Of a DNA stretch of 64,000 nt, positions 18,582 to 26,110 are shown piece after piece. Position 1 is the stretch's first letter, and each line of letters begins with the position of its first letter. Both the position numbers and the translations under genes were made by a program. This DNA comes from Arenibacter hampyeongensis. GTDB taxonomy: Bacteria; Bacteroidota; Bacteroidia; Flavobacteriales; Flavobacteriaceae. The stretch is from NCBI RefSeq assembly GCF_002909255.1, contig NZ_PIOB01000011.1:62001-126000 (forward strand), written 5' to 3'. A model generated the notes under the pieces. It was given only the letters and a program-made list of their open reading frames with translations. It was not told the origin of the DNA and did not search any database.

Positions 18582-18589
18582 CAAAGGTA
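18582..18589 (-). promoter_or_regulatory. Putative -7 element of the M14 peptidase gene
   Basis: TACCTTTG on the minus strand matches TAnnTTTG and lies 95 bases upstream of the M14 peptidase start. There is no -33 element at standard spacing, so confidence is limited. Confidence 0.3.
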
Positions 18590-18625
18590 ATTCTCAAAAA
18601 CTCAAAGTTAGCTAAAACTTGGGTA

Positions 18626-19036
18626 TTAAATTGAAATGGCAGTGGTAATTTCTTCGATTTCCGATCTTCGAATGGGTTTGCTGTTGAATATAATACTGTG
18701 GTGGGTCAACGACTTGAAATTCTCGGCCTTGTCCTTGTCATATTGGTCAATAGAGGAGGTTACAATGTTTATGTTGATGCTTTTTTTGAGGGGTAATTTT
18801 ATGAACTCGTCCAAAAATTCCCATCCATCCATAATGGGCATGTTAATGTCCAAAAAAATTAACTCGGGAAGATCCGATCTTTCGATGATCAATTTCTTTA
18901 TACGGTCTATGGCAAGTTGTCCATTTTTGAATTCTAAAATGGCATCACAAGTGGCGACGGAAGTCAATATTTTTTTTATTCCGTAAACCGTTATAGGGTC
19001 ATCATCTACAATGAAAATTGAATTAATTCTTTTCAT
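18626..19036 (-). CDS. Stand-alone response regulator receiver
   Basis: A 136-residue single-domain receiver starting at the ATG at 19036 (MKRINSIFIVDDDP). The acidic pocket is DDD at 11-13, the phosphoacceptor Asp is about 63 (IFLDINMP), Thr/Ser lies in NIVTSS, and the conserved Lys lies in FNSKPI. There is no output domain, so it should act by protein contact or as a phosphorelay shuttle. Its ATG lies inside the end of the upstream PAS kinase gene (14-base overlap), which strongly indicates coupled expression and a cognate pair. Confidence 0.87.
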   Translation of the reverse strand: MKRINSIFIVDDDPITVYGIKKILTSVATCDAILEFKNGQLAIDRIKKLIIERSDLPELIFLDINMPIMDGWEFLDEFIKLPLKKSININIVTSSIDQYDKDKAENFKSLTHHSIIFNSKPIRRSEIEEITTAISI

Positions 19037-20882
19037 TAAAATATAAATTAAAAGTGCTTCCAATACCAACTTGACTGGTGGCATTTATTTTACCGTTCAT
19101 GGCTTCTATTTGATTTTTTGAAATGTACAATCCCAAGCCCTTGGCATCTGAATTTCCATGAAAGGTCTTGTACATTCCAAATAACTTGGTTCCGTATTTT
19201 TTTAAATCCAACCCCAACCCGTTATCCTCTATACTCAACACAGTATAATTTTGAACGTAATTCAGGTTTAATTTTATAATTGGGTCAACATCCGGTTTCC
19301 TATATTTTAATGCATTGCCAATTATATTTGTCAAAATGTTTTGCAAGTAGTCCGGAACGACATTTATTTTAACGTCATCTGATATTTCGCTTATGATCGT
19401 GGCCCTGTGCTTATCTAACTGTGTTTTAAGGTTTTTAAGTACGCCGTTTAATTTTTTATTGACGTTTACCTCCTTCTTGATGATGTTTGACTCTGTATTA
19501 ATAGCGACAATATCATTTAAATTATGAAGGGTGTCCATTAAGTTTTTTGAAGAATCTGTGAGCATATCCATAATTCTTAATTTTTCCTTTTCATCTTTCT
19601 CACTGGCCAAGAAGTCCAATAACATTGCAAAATTGGCCGAATGTGACCTTAAATTGTGGGAAACAATATGGGCAAAATTTATAAGTTTTTTATTTTGGGA
19701 GGAGGTGACGGAAATTAGACTTTTTAATTCCTTTTCCTTTAGTTTTTGCTCAGAAATATCCATACTTATTCCAACAAGGCCGGTAACCTCACCATTATCT
19801 CCCTTCAATGGGATTTTGGAGGAAAGAAAGGTGATTACGGAACCATCCGGGTTGGTACGGGTAAGTTCCTTGTTCAGCATAGGGTTTTGGGATATCATAA
19901 CTTCAACATCTTCATCCCTAAATTTTTGAGCGCTAGCCTTGTCAAATAGGTCAAAATCATCCTTACCAATAATATCGTTCTCATTTTCTATTCCCAGAAA
20001 TTGCAATTCATACTTGTTGGCCAATATTTTTTTGGATTGGGTATCCTTAATATAAATCTGTAGCGGTAGATTATTGATAAGTGTTTTTAGAAGGTGCTCA
20101 TTGTCTTTGGTTTTTTGTTCCTTCTGAACAAAATCCGTTATGTCCTGTACTATTCCTATTAGTCCCACGTATTCACCACTCTTATATAAGGGCTTACCGG
20201 AAACAATTACCCATTTTTCATTTCCTTTGGCGGTAACAATTTGTAATTTTTCGTTCCAAGAGGTTTTTTTCTCCCTCGCCGAAAAAATGGCCATGGAAAT
20301 GGTATTTCTGCTATAACCTGCTTTGTAGAAATCAACGGAGTTATCTATATCTATTTCATAATCATCATCCACCTCAAAAATGCGCCTTATCATACTACAG
20401 CAAATAAACTTATCCTGCTGTTTGTGGTATTCCCAGTTGCCTATTTTTCCATGCTCGCCCATTTCATTTTGCAGGAATTCCAGTTTCTCAATTCTCAATT
20501 CATTTTTAACCCTATCGGTAACGTCTTCTGTTTGTATAATGGCGCCAATTATGTTTTCCTGTTCATCGAACCATGGAATGTTGCTCCACTGGAACCATTT
20601 TTCTTTTGAGCTGTTGTCCAAATAAACATCTGTGCCTGTCTCGGGAAATTTACCCTCGAAGCATGCCAACAGAGTCTCTGTCCATTTATCGCTTACATTA
20701 TTGAATAATTCATAAATGGATTTACCGATATAATCTTTGCCCTGAAAATTAAAATCTTCAGCCCATTTATCAGACGCTAGAACAACCTTAAATTCCTTAT
20801 TGATAAAAGCAGTTGGCTTGGGCAACTGTTTTATCAGGAATTGGTTGGATACAATGGGGGTCTTCATAATCATCTGTCGCAT
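19023..20882 (-). CDS. PAS-domain sensor histidine kinase, soluble
   Basis: A 619-residue kinase with three PAS/PAC units (about 20-125, 140-250 and 262-380) and no obvious membrane helix, so it is probably cytosolic. The dimerisation/phosphoacceptor helix has the H-box HIVSHNLRSH (His about 409), a variant seen in many Bacteroidota PAS kinases. The ATPase domain shows the N box IIGNALKY, G1 DNGLGLDL and G2 GLGLYISKNQIEAM. Several ATGs lie close together at the start (20882, 20873 and 20867); the first is used here. It is coupled to the single-domain receiver downstream. Confidence 0.87.
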   Translation of the reverse strand: MRQMIMKTPIVSNQFLIKQLPKPTAFINKEFKVVLASDKWAEDFNFQGKDYIGKSIYELFNNVSDKWTETLLACFEGKFPETGTDVYLDNSSKEKWFQWSNIPWFDEQENIIGAIIQTEDVTDRVKNELRIEKLEFLQNEMGEHGKIGNWEYHKQQDKFICCSMIRRIFEVDDDYEIDIDNSVDFYKAGYSRNTISMAIFSAREKKTSWNEKLQIVTAKGNEKWVIVSGKPLYKSGEYVGLIGIVQDITDFVQKEQKTKDNEHLLKTLINNLPLQIYIKDTQSKKILANKYELQFLGIENENDIIGKDDFDLFDKASAQKFRDEDVEVMISQNPMLNKELTRTNPDGSVITFLSSKIPLKGDNGEVTGLVGISMDISEQKLKEKELKSLISVTSSQNKKLINFAHIVSHNLRSHSANFAMLLDFLASEKDEKEKLRIMDMLTDSSKNLMDTLHNLNDIVAINTESNIIKKEVNVNKKLNGVLKNLKTQLDKHRATIISEISDDVKINVVPDYLQNILTNIIGNALKYRKPDVDPIIKLNLNYVQNYTVLSIEDNGLGLDLKKYGTKLFGMYKTFHGNSDAKGLGLYISKNQIEAMNGKINATSQVGIGSTFNLYFNEKN

Positions 20883-20939
20883 TTTCTTACAATAGTAGTC
20901 GGATTATCTAAACCGGCGAAGAGATTGTTGTGAATTGGA

Positions 20940-20947
20940 CAAAATTA
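20940..20947 (-). promoter_or_regulatory. Putative -7 element of the PAS kinase operon
   Basis: TAATTTTG on the minus strand fits TAnnTTTG, 57 bases before the kinase start. No -33 match was found at usual spacing. Confidence 0.3.
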
Positions 20948-21102
20948 GTGGTGTAAAGGTAAAATGAAGAATTTTACTATTGTATTTTATTTGATTTAAG
21001 GCTATGTAAGCTTTAAAAAATGTAGTCCTTGTTTCAAGGAATTACTCCAAAAATTAATAGAAAGCATACAGTTACCTTACAATGGAAAATTACAGAATTA
21101 TC

Positions 21103-21561
21103 CTATTTAGTTCTTACCGAATCCGGCACCAAACCGGAATAGTCTCCACCATTCCTAATTACATCCCGTACTATGGAGGAACTGATGTAAGATTTTCCGG
21201 AAGAGGTAAGCAAGAAAACGGTTTCTATTTCGGATAGCTTTCGATTGGTGTGGGCTATTGCCTTTTCAAACTCAAAATCCCCTGGATTTCTAAGTCCTCT
21301 TAGAATAAAACCGGCATTAACTTTTTTACAGAAGTCAACGGTTAGTCCCTGATAGGTAAGGACGCTTATTTGTGGTTCGTCCTTAAAGGCTTCTGTAATA
21401 AATTTTTTGCGCTCCTCTAAGGTAAACATGTATTTTTTATCGGTATTTACACCTATGGCTATTATGAGTTCATCAAAAAGAGTGATGCCTCTTTTTATAA
21501 TATCATAATGTCCTAGGGTCAAAGGATCAAAAGAACCCGGAAAGATGGCACGTCTTTTCAT
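21103..21561 (-). CDS. coaD: Phosphopantetheine adenylyltransferase
   Basis: A 152-residue enzyme for the fourth step of coenzyme A synthesis: 4'-phosphopantetheine plus ATP gives dephospho-CoA. The nucleotidyltransferase motif is PGSFDPLTLGH (about 8-18), with RGLRNPGDFEFE (about 89-100) and the C-terminal ISSSIVRD (about 127-134) that contacts ATP. Length is normal. It lies 106 bases downstream of ddl on the same strand. Confidence 0.95.
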   Translation of the reverse strand: MKRRAIFPGSFDPLTLGHYDIIKRGITLFDELIIAIGVNTDKKYMFTLEERKKFITEAFKDEPQISVLTYQGLTVDFCKKVNAGFILRGLRNPGDFEFEKAIAHTNRKLSEIETVFLLTSSGKSYISSSIVRDVIRNGGDYSGLVPDSVRTK

Positions 21562-21667
21562 TATTACGCTTTTAAGGTTGATCTTCCGCCAATGCTGTTA
21601 ATAGCCTTGGAAATAGATCGTTGGTACAAATACCCAGCACAATTACGGTTGGGTTTGGTTTTTAAAA

Positions 21668-22651
21668 TTACTTAATTTCTCCCAAAACTTCCCAAATGGC
21701 AGTTTCAAAGAGTTCTGAAAGGGAAATACCGGCTATTTCTGCTTGCTGTGGCAAAATACTTTTGGTGGTAAGCCCTGGGGTGGTGTTCATTTCCAACATA
21801 AATGGTTCATCATTTACAAAAATGAATTCACTTCTCGAAAATCCTTTCATTTTTAACACATCATAGGCCTTTTTTGCGATTTTGCTCACTTTGTCCTCCT
21901 GGTCCTTGGTTATTCTTGCAGGGGTTATTTCTTGTGATTTTCCTTCGTATTTGGCCTCATAATCAAAAAAATCATTCTCCGAAACTATTTCGGTGATTGG
22001 AAGCACTTTGGTCTCCCCTTTGTATTTGATGACACCTACAGAAACTTCGGTTCCATTTAAAAATGATTCTATAAGTATTTCATTGTCTTCGAGAAAAGCA
22101 TTCTCAATGGCCTTTAACAATTCTTCTTTCTTATATACTTTGGAAATACCAAAACTACTACCCGCTTTATTGGCTTTTACAAAACAGGGCAAACCTACTT
22201 TTTCTATGATTGCATCTTCATTAATGGGGTCGCCCAAATTCATATAATATGAAGGAGCGGATTTAATCCCGTAAGGTTTTAAAACACTTAAGAGGTCACG
22301 CTTGTTAAAGGTCAAGGCAGCTTGGTAGTAATCGCATGCTGTTTGTGGTATTCCAATAAGTTGAAAATAGGCCTGCATTAGGCCATCCTCCCCGGGAGAA
22401 CCATGTATGGCGTTAAATACGCAATCAAATTTTACAATTTCGGAGGCCAGGCGTATAGTGAAATCATGCCTATTAACATTATATTCATTTTGCTCGTTGT
22501 CTACATAGACCCATTTGTCTTTAAAAATATGGATTCTGTAGGCATTAAATTTTTCCTTGTCCAGATAATCGTAAACGACACCACCGCTTATTAAGGAAAT
22601 TTTATACTCGCTAGAGTAGCCACCCATTATAATAGCAATATTTTTTTTCAT
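21668..22651 (-). CDS. ddl: D-alanine--D-alanine ligase
   Basis: A 327-residue ATP-grasp enzyme that makes the D-Ala-D-Ala dipeptide for peptidoglycan. Visible motifs are GGYSSEYKISLISG (about 11-24), HGSPGEDG (about 84-91), the ATP-grasp lysine strand CFVKANKAGSSFGISK, and the metal-binding EMNTTPGLT near residue 290. It is divergent from the PASTA-domain gene across a 201-base intergenic region, so two cell-wall-associated genes share this region. Confidence 0.95.
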   Translation of the reverse strand: MKKNIAIIMGGYSSEYKISLISGGVVYDYLDKEKFNAYRIHIFKDKWVYVDNEQNEYNVNRHDFTIRLASEIVKFDCVFNAIHGSPGEDGLMQAYFQLIGIPQTACDYYQAALTFNKRDLLSVLKPYGIKSAPSYYMNLGDPINEDAIIEKVGLPCFVKANKAGSSFGISKVYKKEELLKAIENAFLEDNEILIESFLNGTEVSVGVIKYKGETKVLPITEIVSENDFFDYEAKYEGKSQEITPARITKDQEDKVSKIAKKAYDVLKMKGFSRSEFIFVNDEPFMLEMNTTPGLTTKSILPQQAEIAGISLSELFETAIWEVLGEIK

Positions 22652-22825
22652 TCTTTGAATCTAATTTTTAATACTTGGTAATTTAGAACGTTATTCAAGT
22701 TATTGGTCCGCAAGTGCGATTTAAGAATACCATTAATTTAAGGGTATATTTTTAAAGCAATCTGCCCGCCAAAATCAATAAACAAATATCATGCATTCAA
22801 AGTAAAGAAAAAGCGTTCGGTTTTC

Positions 22826-22833
22826 TATCTTTG
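22826..22833 (+). promoter_or_regulatory. Putative -7 element of the PASTA-rluD operon
   Basis: TATCTTTG matches TAnnTTTG and would place the transcript start about 15 bases before the ATG. The -33 box is not clear. Confidence 0.4.
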
Positions 22834-22852
22834 CGACACAAGAAAATATACT

Positions 22853-23440
22853 ATGCGAAATTTTTTTAATTTTTTAAGGAGTAAATCTTTTTTGATTCAG
22901 TTGGTATTGGCTTTGGTTGTTTCCATATTGCTGGTTATTGGTGCTATGCAGTGGCTGAAGACTACTACCAATCACGGTAAGTTTGTAGAGGTTCCGGATT
23001 TGGCCAAATTATCGGTTACAGAGATGCGATCGAGGATCGATCAATCAAAATTGCGTTATGAGGTCCTTGATTCGGCCAATTATAACCCGTCCTATCCAAG
23101 GTTTTCCATCATAGATCAGACTCCTCGTGCGGGTAGTAAGGTTAAGGAGAACAGGAAAATTTATATTACCGTTAATCCGTCTGGTTATAAAAAAGTCACT
23201 ATTCCCAATATTATTCAGGTTACCCAAAGGAATGCAAGTTCTATGCTAAAAGCTGTTGGTTTGGAGGTAGAACGTGTTACTTATGTAGACGAACTGGGAA
23301 AGGATATGGTATATAACATTAAGTACAAAGGAAAATATATTGTCCCTGGTGACAAGTTGCCCAAAACTTCAAAAATTGAATTGGTTTGTGGCAATGGTAA
23401 TATTACCGCAAGAGCAGAAGTTAAGGCAGAGTCCGAATAA
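22853..23440 (+). CDS. PASTA-domain membrane protein
   Basis: A 195-residue protein with a short cytoplasmic N-terminus, one membrane helix (about 14-33) and two or more PASTA-like repeats outside. One repeat starts at VEVPDLAKLSVTEMRSR (about 44) and another at VTIPNIIQVTQRNASSML (about 108), each with the typical Pro start and a terminal strand. PASTA repeats bind peptidoglycan or beta-lactams in kinases and penicillin-binding proteins. Here there is no kinase or transpeptidase domain. It lies 2 bases before the rluD start, so the two genes form an operon. Confidence 0.82.
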   Translation: MRNFFNFLRSKSFLIQLVLALVVSILLVIGAMQWLKTTTNHGKFVEVPDLAKLSVTEMRSRIDQSKLRYEVLDSANYNPSYPRFSIIDQTPRAGSKVKENRKIYITVNPSGYKKVTIPNIIQVTQRNASSMLKAVGLEVERVTYVDELGKDMVYNIKYKGKYIVPGDKLPKTSKIELVCGNGNITARAEVKAESE

Positions 23441-23442
23441 TT

Positions 23443-24474
23443 ATGGAATCACAGGAGGAGTTGGAATTGAATGAGGAGGAACTTTTTGAGCATCATAGTT
23501 TTACAGCTTCTAAAGGCCAAGACCCATTAAGAATAGATAAGTTTTTAATGAATTTCATTGAAAACGCTACGCGAAATAAAATTCAGCAGGCCGCAAAAGA
23601 TGGCAACGTCTGGGTAAATGGAGCTGCTGTTAAGCAAAATTACAAAGTAAAGGCCGGGGATCATATACGGGTCATGTTTGCCCATCCGCCACATGAAAAT
23701 TTATTGACACCAGAGAACATACCCTTGGATATTGTCTATGAGGATGATGTTCTTTTGGTGGTGAATAAGCCTGCGGGGATGGTGGTGCATCCAGGGCATG
23801 GAAATTACTCAGGAACCTTGATCAACGCCTTGATCTACCATGTTGACAATTTGCCAAAAAACAGCGACGAACGTCCTGGCCTTGTACATAGAATAGATAA
23901 GGATACTTCCGGGCTACTGGTGGTGGCCAAGACCGAAGCTGCTATGACGCATTTGGCTAAACAGTTTTTTGATAAATCCAGCGAACGCGAATATATAGCC
24001 CTGGTCTGGGGGAATGTGGAGGAGGATACAGGAACAATTGAAGGCCACATAGGTCGCAATCCTAAAAACAGATTGCAGATGCAAGTTTTCCCAGAAGGGG
24101 AGCAGGGCAAGGAGGCAGTTACCCATTATAAGGTTTTGGAACGCCTCGGATATGTAACCATGCTGGCTTGTACATTGGAAACTGGGAGAACCCATCAAAT
24201 TAGAGTGCATTTGAAACATATTGGACATACACTCTTCAATGATGAGAGATATGGAGGTGAAAAAGTATTAAAGGGGACTACTTTTACCAAATACAAGCAA
24301 TTTGTGGATAACGCCTTTAAAATTTTACCTAGACAGGCCCTACATGCAAAAACCTTGGGATTTGTACATCCTGTTTCAGGCAAATTTATGAGGTTCAATT
24401 CCGAAATTCCTGAGGATATGGCCAACTGTATTGAAAAATGGAAGCAATATGCCAAGCACAGTCAAGCAGAATAG
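23443..24474 (+). CDS. RluD-type ribosomal large-subunit pseudouridine synthase
   Basis: A 343-residue RluA/RluD-family synthase that converts uridine to pseudouridine in 23S rRNA. An S4 RNA-binding domain (about 29-80) precedes the catalytic domain. The family motif HRIDKDTSGLLVVAKT (about 149-164) contains the catalytic Asp (about 152). TGRTHQIRVHL (about 247-257) is the second hallmark. The S4 plus catalytic layout fits RluD, but which uridine is modified cannot be proven from this sequence. It follows the PASTA gene by 2 bases. Confidence 0.9.
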   Translation: MESQEELELNEEELFEHHSFTASKGQDPLRIDKFLMNFIENATRNKIQQAAKDGNVWVNGAAVKQNYKVKAGDHIRVMFAHPPHENLLTPENIPLDIVYEDDVLLVVNKPAGMVVHPGHGNYSGTLINALIYHVDNLPKNSDERPGLVHRIDKDTSGLLVVAKTEAAMTHLAKQFFDKSSEREYIALVWGNVEEDTGTIEGHIGRNPKNRLQMQVFPEGEQGKEAVTHYKVLERLGYVTMLACTLETGRTHQIRVHLKHIGHTLFNDERYGGEKVLKGTTFTKYKQFVDNAFKILPRQALHAKTLGFVHPVSGKFMRFNSEIPEDMANCIEKWKQYAKHSQAE

Positions 24475-24488
24475 GTTTCATTTATACC

Positions 24489-24531
24489 AATATTGAAAAC
24501 AAGATTTTAAAGGGTTAGGTTATTCAATATT
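24489..24531. repeat. Inverted repeat upstream of yaaA
   Basis: AATATTGAA (24489-24497) and TTCAATATT (24523-24531) are perfect 9-base inverted arms 25 bases apart. They lie between the rluD stop and a -7 box (TATTTTTG, 24539-24546) of yaaA. They could be a binding site for a dimeric regulator or a weak terminator stem for rluD; no T-run follows. Confidence 0.4.
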
Positions 24532-24571
24532 CAGCCATTATTTTTGACCTTTCTCTTAATAAGACCCAAGC

Positions 24572-25333
24572 ATGAAAATAGTGATATCACCTGCAAAATC
24601 ATTGGATTTTGAAAGTAAACTGCCCACTAACCAATTTTCCCAACCCCATTTTATAAAGGAGGCGGAACAATTGAACAAGATTTTAGCAAAAAAAAATCCA
24701 AAGGCTTTGTCAAAATTAATGGGTATTTCGACCAACCTTGCAGAACTTAATTGGGAAAGGAACCAGCAGTTTTCATTGCCTTTCACTAAGGAAAATTCCA
24801 GACCGGCCATTTATGCTTTCAATGGTGATGTATACCAAGGTCTTGATGCCTACACCATTGCAATGGAAAAACGGGAAAGTCTTCAAGAAAATCTACGCAT
24901 ATTATCCGGTTTGTACGGTGTCTTAAAGCCTTTCGATCTTATGCAACCCTATCGTTTGGAAATGGGAACCCAATTGAAAATAGGGCGCAAAAAGAATCTA
25001 TATGAATTTTGGAAAAAGCAAATTACAGACCATCTCAATTCCGAATTGAAGGATAATGAGCTTTTCCTTAACCTGGCCAGTAACGAATATTTTAGTGCTG
25101 TTGATGAAAAACATCTAAAAGTACCGGTGATTACCCCAATATTTAAGGATTGGAAGAATGATAATTTAAAGATTATAAGTTTTTTCGCGAAAAAAGCCAG
25201 AGGTACCATGGTCCGTTATATATTGGATACCGATGCCAAAACCTTAGCGGATGTTAGAGGCTTTGATATGGATGGATATATGTTTAGTAAAGAACATACC
25301 TTAAAGGAAAACCAACCTGTTTTTATTCGATAG
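24572..25333 (+). CDS. yaaA: Peroxide stress protein YaaA
   Basis: A 253-residue YaaA/DUF328 protein. It has the conserved opening [15 protein letters not shown], the middle segment [17 protein letters not shown] (about 87-103), [24 protein letters not shown] (about 111-134) and the basic [14 protein letters not shown] near the C-terminus. In E. coli the protein limits free iron and oxidative DNA damage under peroxide stress and binds DNA. Length is normal. A -7 box (24539-24546) lies 25 bases upstream. Confidence 0.93.
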   Translation: MKIVISPAKSLDFESKLPTNQFSQPHFIKEAEQLNKILAKKNPKALSKLMGISTNLAELNWERNQQFSLPFTKENSRPAIYAFNGDVYQGLDAYTIAMEKRESLQENLRILSGLYGVLKPFDLMQPYRLEMGTQLKIGRKKNLYEFWKKQITDHLNSELKDNELFLNLASNEYFSAVDEKHLKVPVITPIFKDWKNDNLKIISFFAKKARGTMVRYILDTDAKTLADVRGFDMDGYMFSKEHTLKENQPVFIR

Positions 25334-25390
25334 AATATTTTTGAAAAAAAAGCGTTATTTTCAAATAAGTACTATATAATTGAGATTACT

Positions 25391-25753
25391 ATGAAACGAT
25401 TCGCTTTTTTGGTTTTGGTGGCTGTGATTGTTATGGGTTGTTCCGACCGGGATGATGACCTGGATGGGGTGAATATCAGAATTAAAAATGAAAGCAGTGT
25501 CACCTATGATCTTGTGCAAGTGGGCAGTGCGGAAATGCTTCACGAAAATATAGGCCCAGACGACTATTCTGGGTATTTGGAATATGAAATGGCCTATGAA
25601 TATGCTTATATAAATATAAAAGTGGATGAGGAGAACTACATTTTGCAGCCTATAGATTTTGTGGGCGAAACACCACTTGAAAATGGGTTCTACACCTATG
25701 GACTAAGCATCACCGTGGCCGGGGATGTTATTCTAAATTTTAGTATCGACTAA
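25391..25753 (+). CDS. Small lipoprotein of unknown function
   Basis: A 120-residue protein with a lipoprotein signal (MKRFAFLVLVAVIVMGC; Cys 17 as anchor) and an Asp-rich linker directly after it (SDRDDDLDG). This favours retention or outer-membrane sorting. The mature part is a small beta-rich domain with IRIKNESSVTYDLVQV near the start and many Tyr and acidic residues; I do not recognise a family. It converges on the THX gene with 20 bases between stops. Confidence 0.65.
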   Translation: MKRFAFLVLVAVIVMGCSDRDDDLDGVNIRIKNESSVTYDLVQVGSAEMLHENIGPDDYSGYLEYEMAYEYAYINIKVDEENYILQPIDFVGETPLENGFYTYGLSITVAGDVILNFSID

Positions 25754-25773
25754 TTGGAATTAAAGGCTTTGCC

Positions 25774-25902
25774 TTATTTTTTCTTACCAGGATTTATCTT
25801 TTCTTCTATAGTGGGTCTTTTTTTAATTTTTCTTTTACGTCGGGCACCCCAAGTACCGTTAACTATTTTCCCTCTTTTCGATTTCTTATCACCTTTTCCC
25901 AT
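25774..25902 (-). CDS. 30S ribosomal protein THX
   Basis: A 42-residue, strongly basic protein starting MGKGDKKSKRGKIV and continuing GTWGARRKRK. The opening matches the small-subunit protein THX (bTHX) of Thermus and Bacteroidota, which fills a cavity in the 30S head. The C-terminal half (KKRPTIEEKINPGKKK) is longer than the shortest family members. The gene is too short for many gene finders. It sits alone, tail to tail with the small lipoprotein gene. The N-terminal match is strong. Confidence 0.85.
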   Translation of the reverse strand: MGKGDKKSKRGKIVNGTWGARRKRKIKKRPTIEEKINPGKKK

Positions 25903-26031
25903 TTGTATTTATATTTTATCTTTTTTAAAGTTAAAACATAAATAGCTCATTGTCAAGTTATAAATAAACTACTTTTTTTACCCCTAATTTTTATTTGTAA
26001 CAAATTTCTTGAAAGATTTACTTTTAACGTA

Positions 26032-26062
26032 TTGGCGACCTAGCCCTAATATGCTAAGTTTG
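26032..26062 (+). promoter_or_regulatory. Putative promoter of pyruvate carboxylase
   Basis: TTG (26032-26034) and TAAGTTTG (26055-26062) are spaced by 20 bases, a good match to the Bacteroidota -33/-7 promoter. The start codon at 26111 would then have a leader of about 45 bases. Confidence 0.55.
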
Positions 26063-26110
26063 TAGAATTGTAAAATTATGTTAAACTCAGCAATTCTAAA
26101 ACGTTAAAGT

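Noticed and set aside
25754..25945. Hydrophobic 63-codon plus-strand frame
   Set aside because: It starts without an ATG-type context and is the antisense of the THX ribosomal protein gene, which has clear family similarity.
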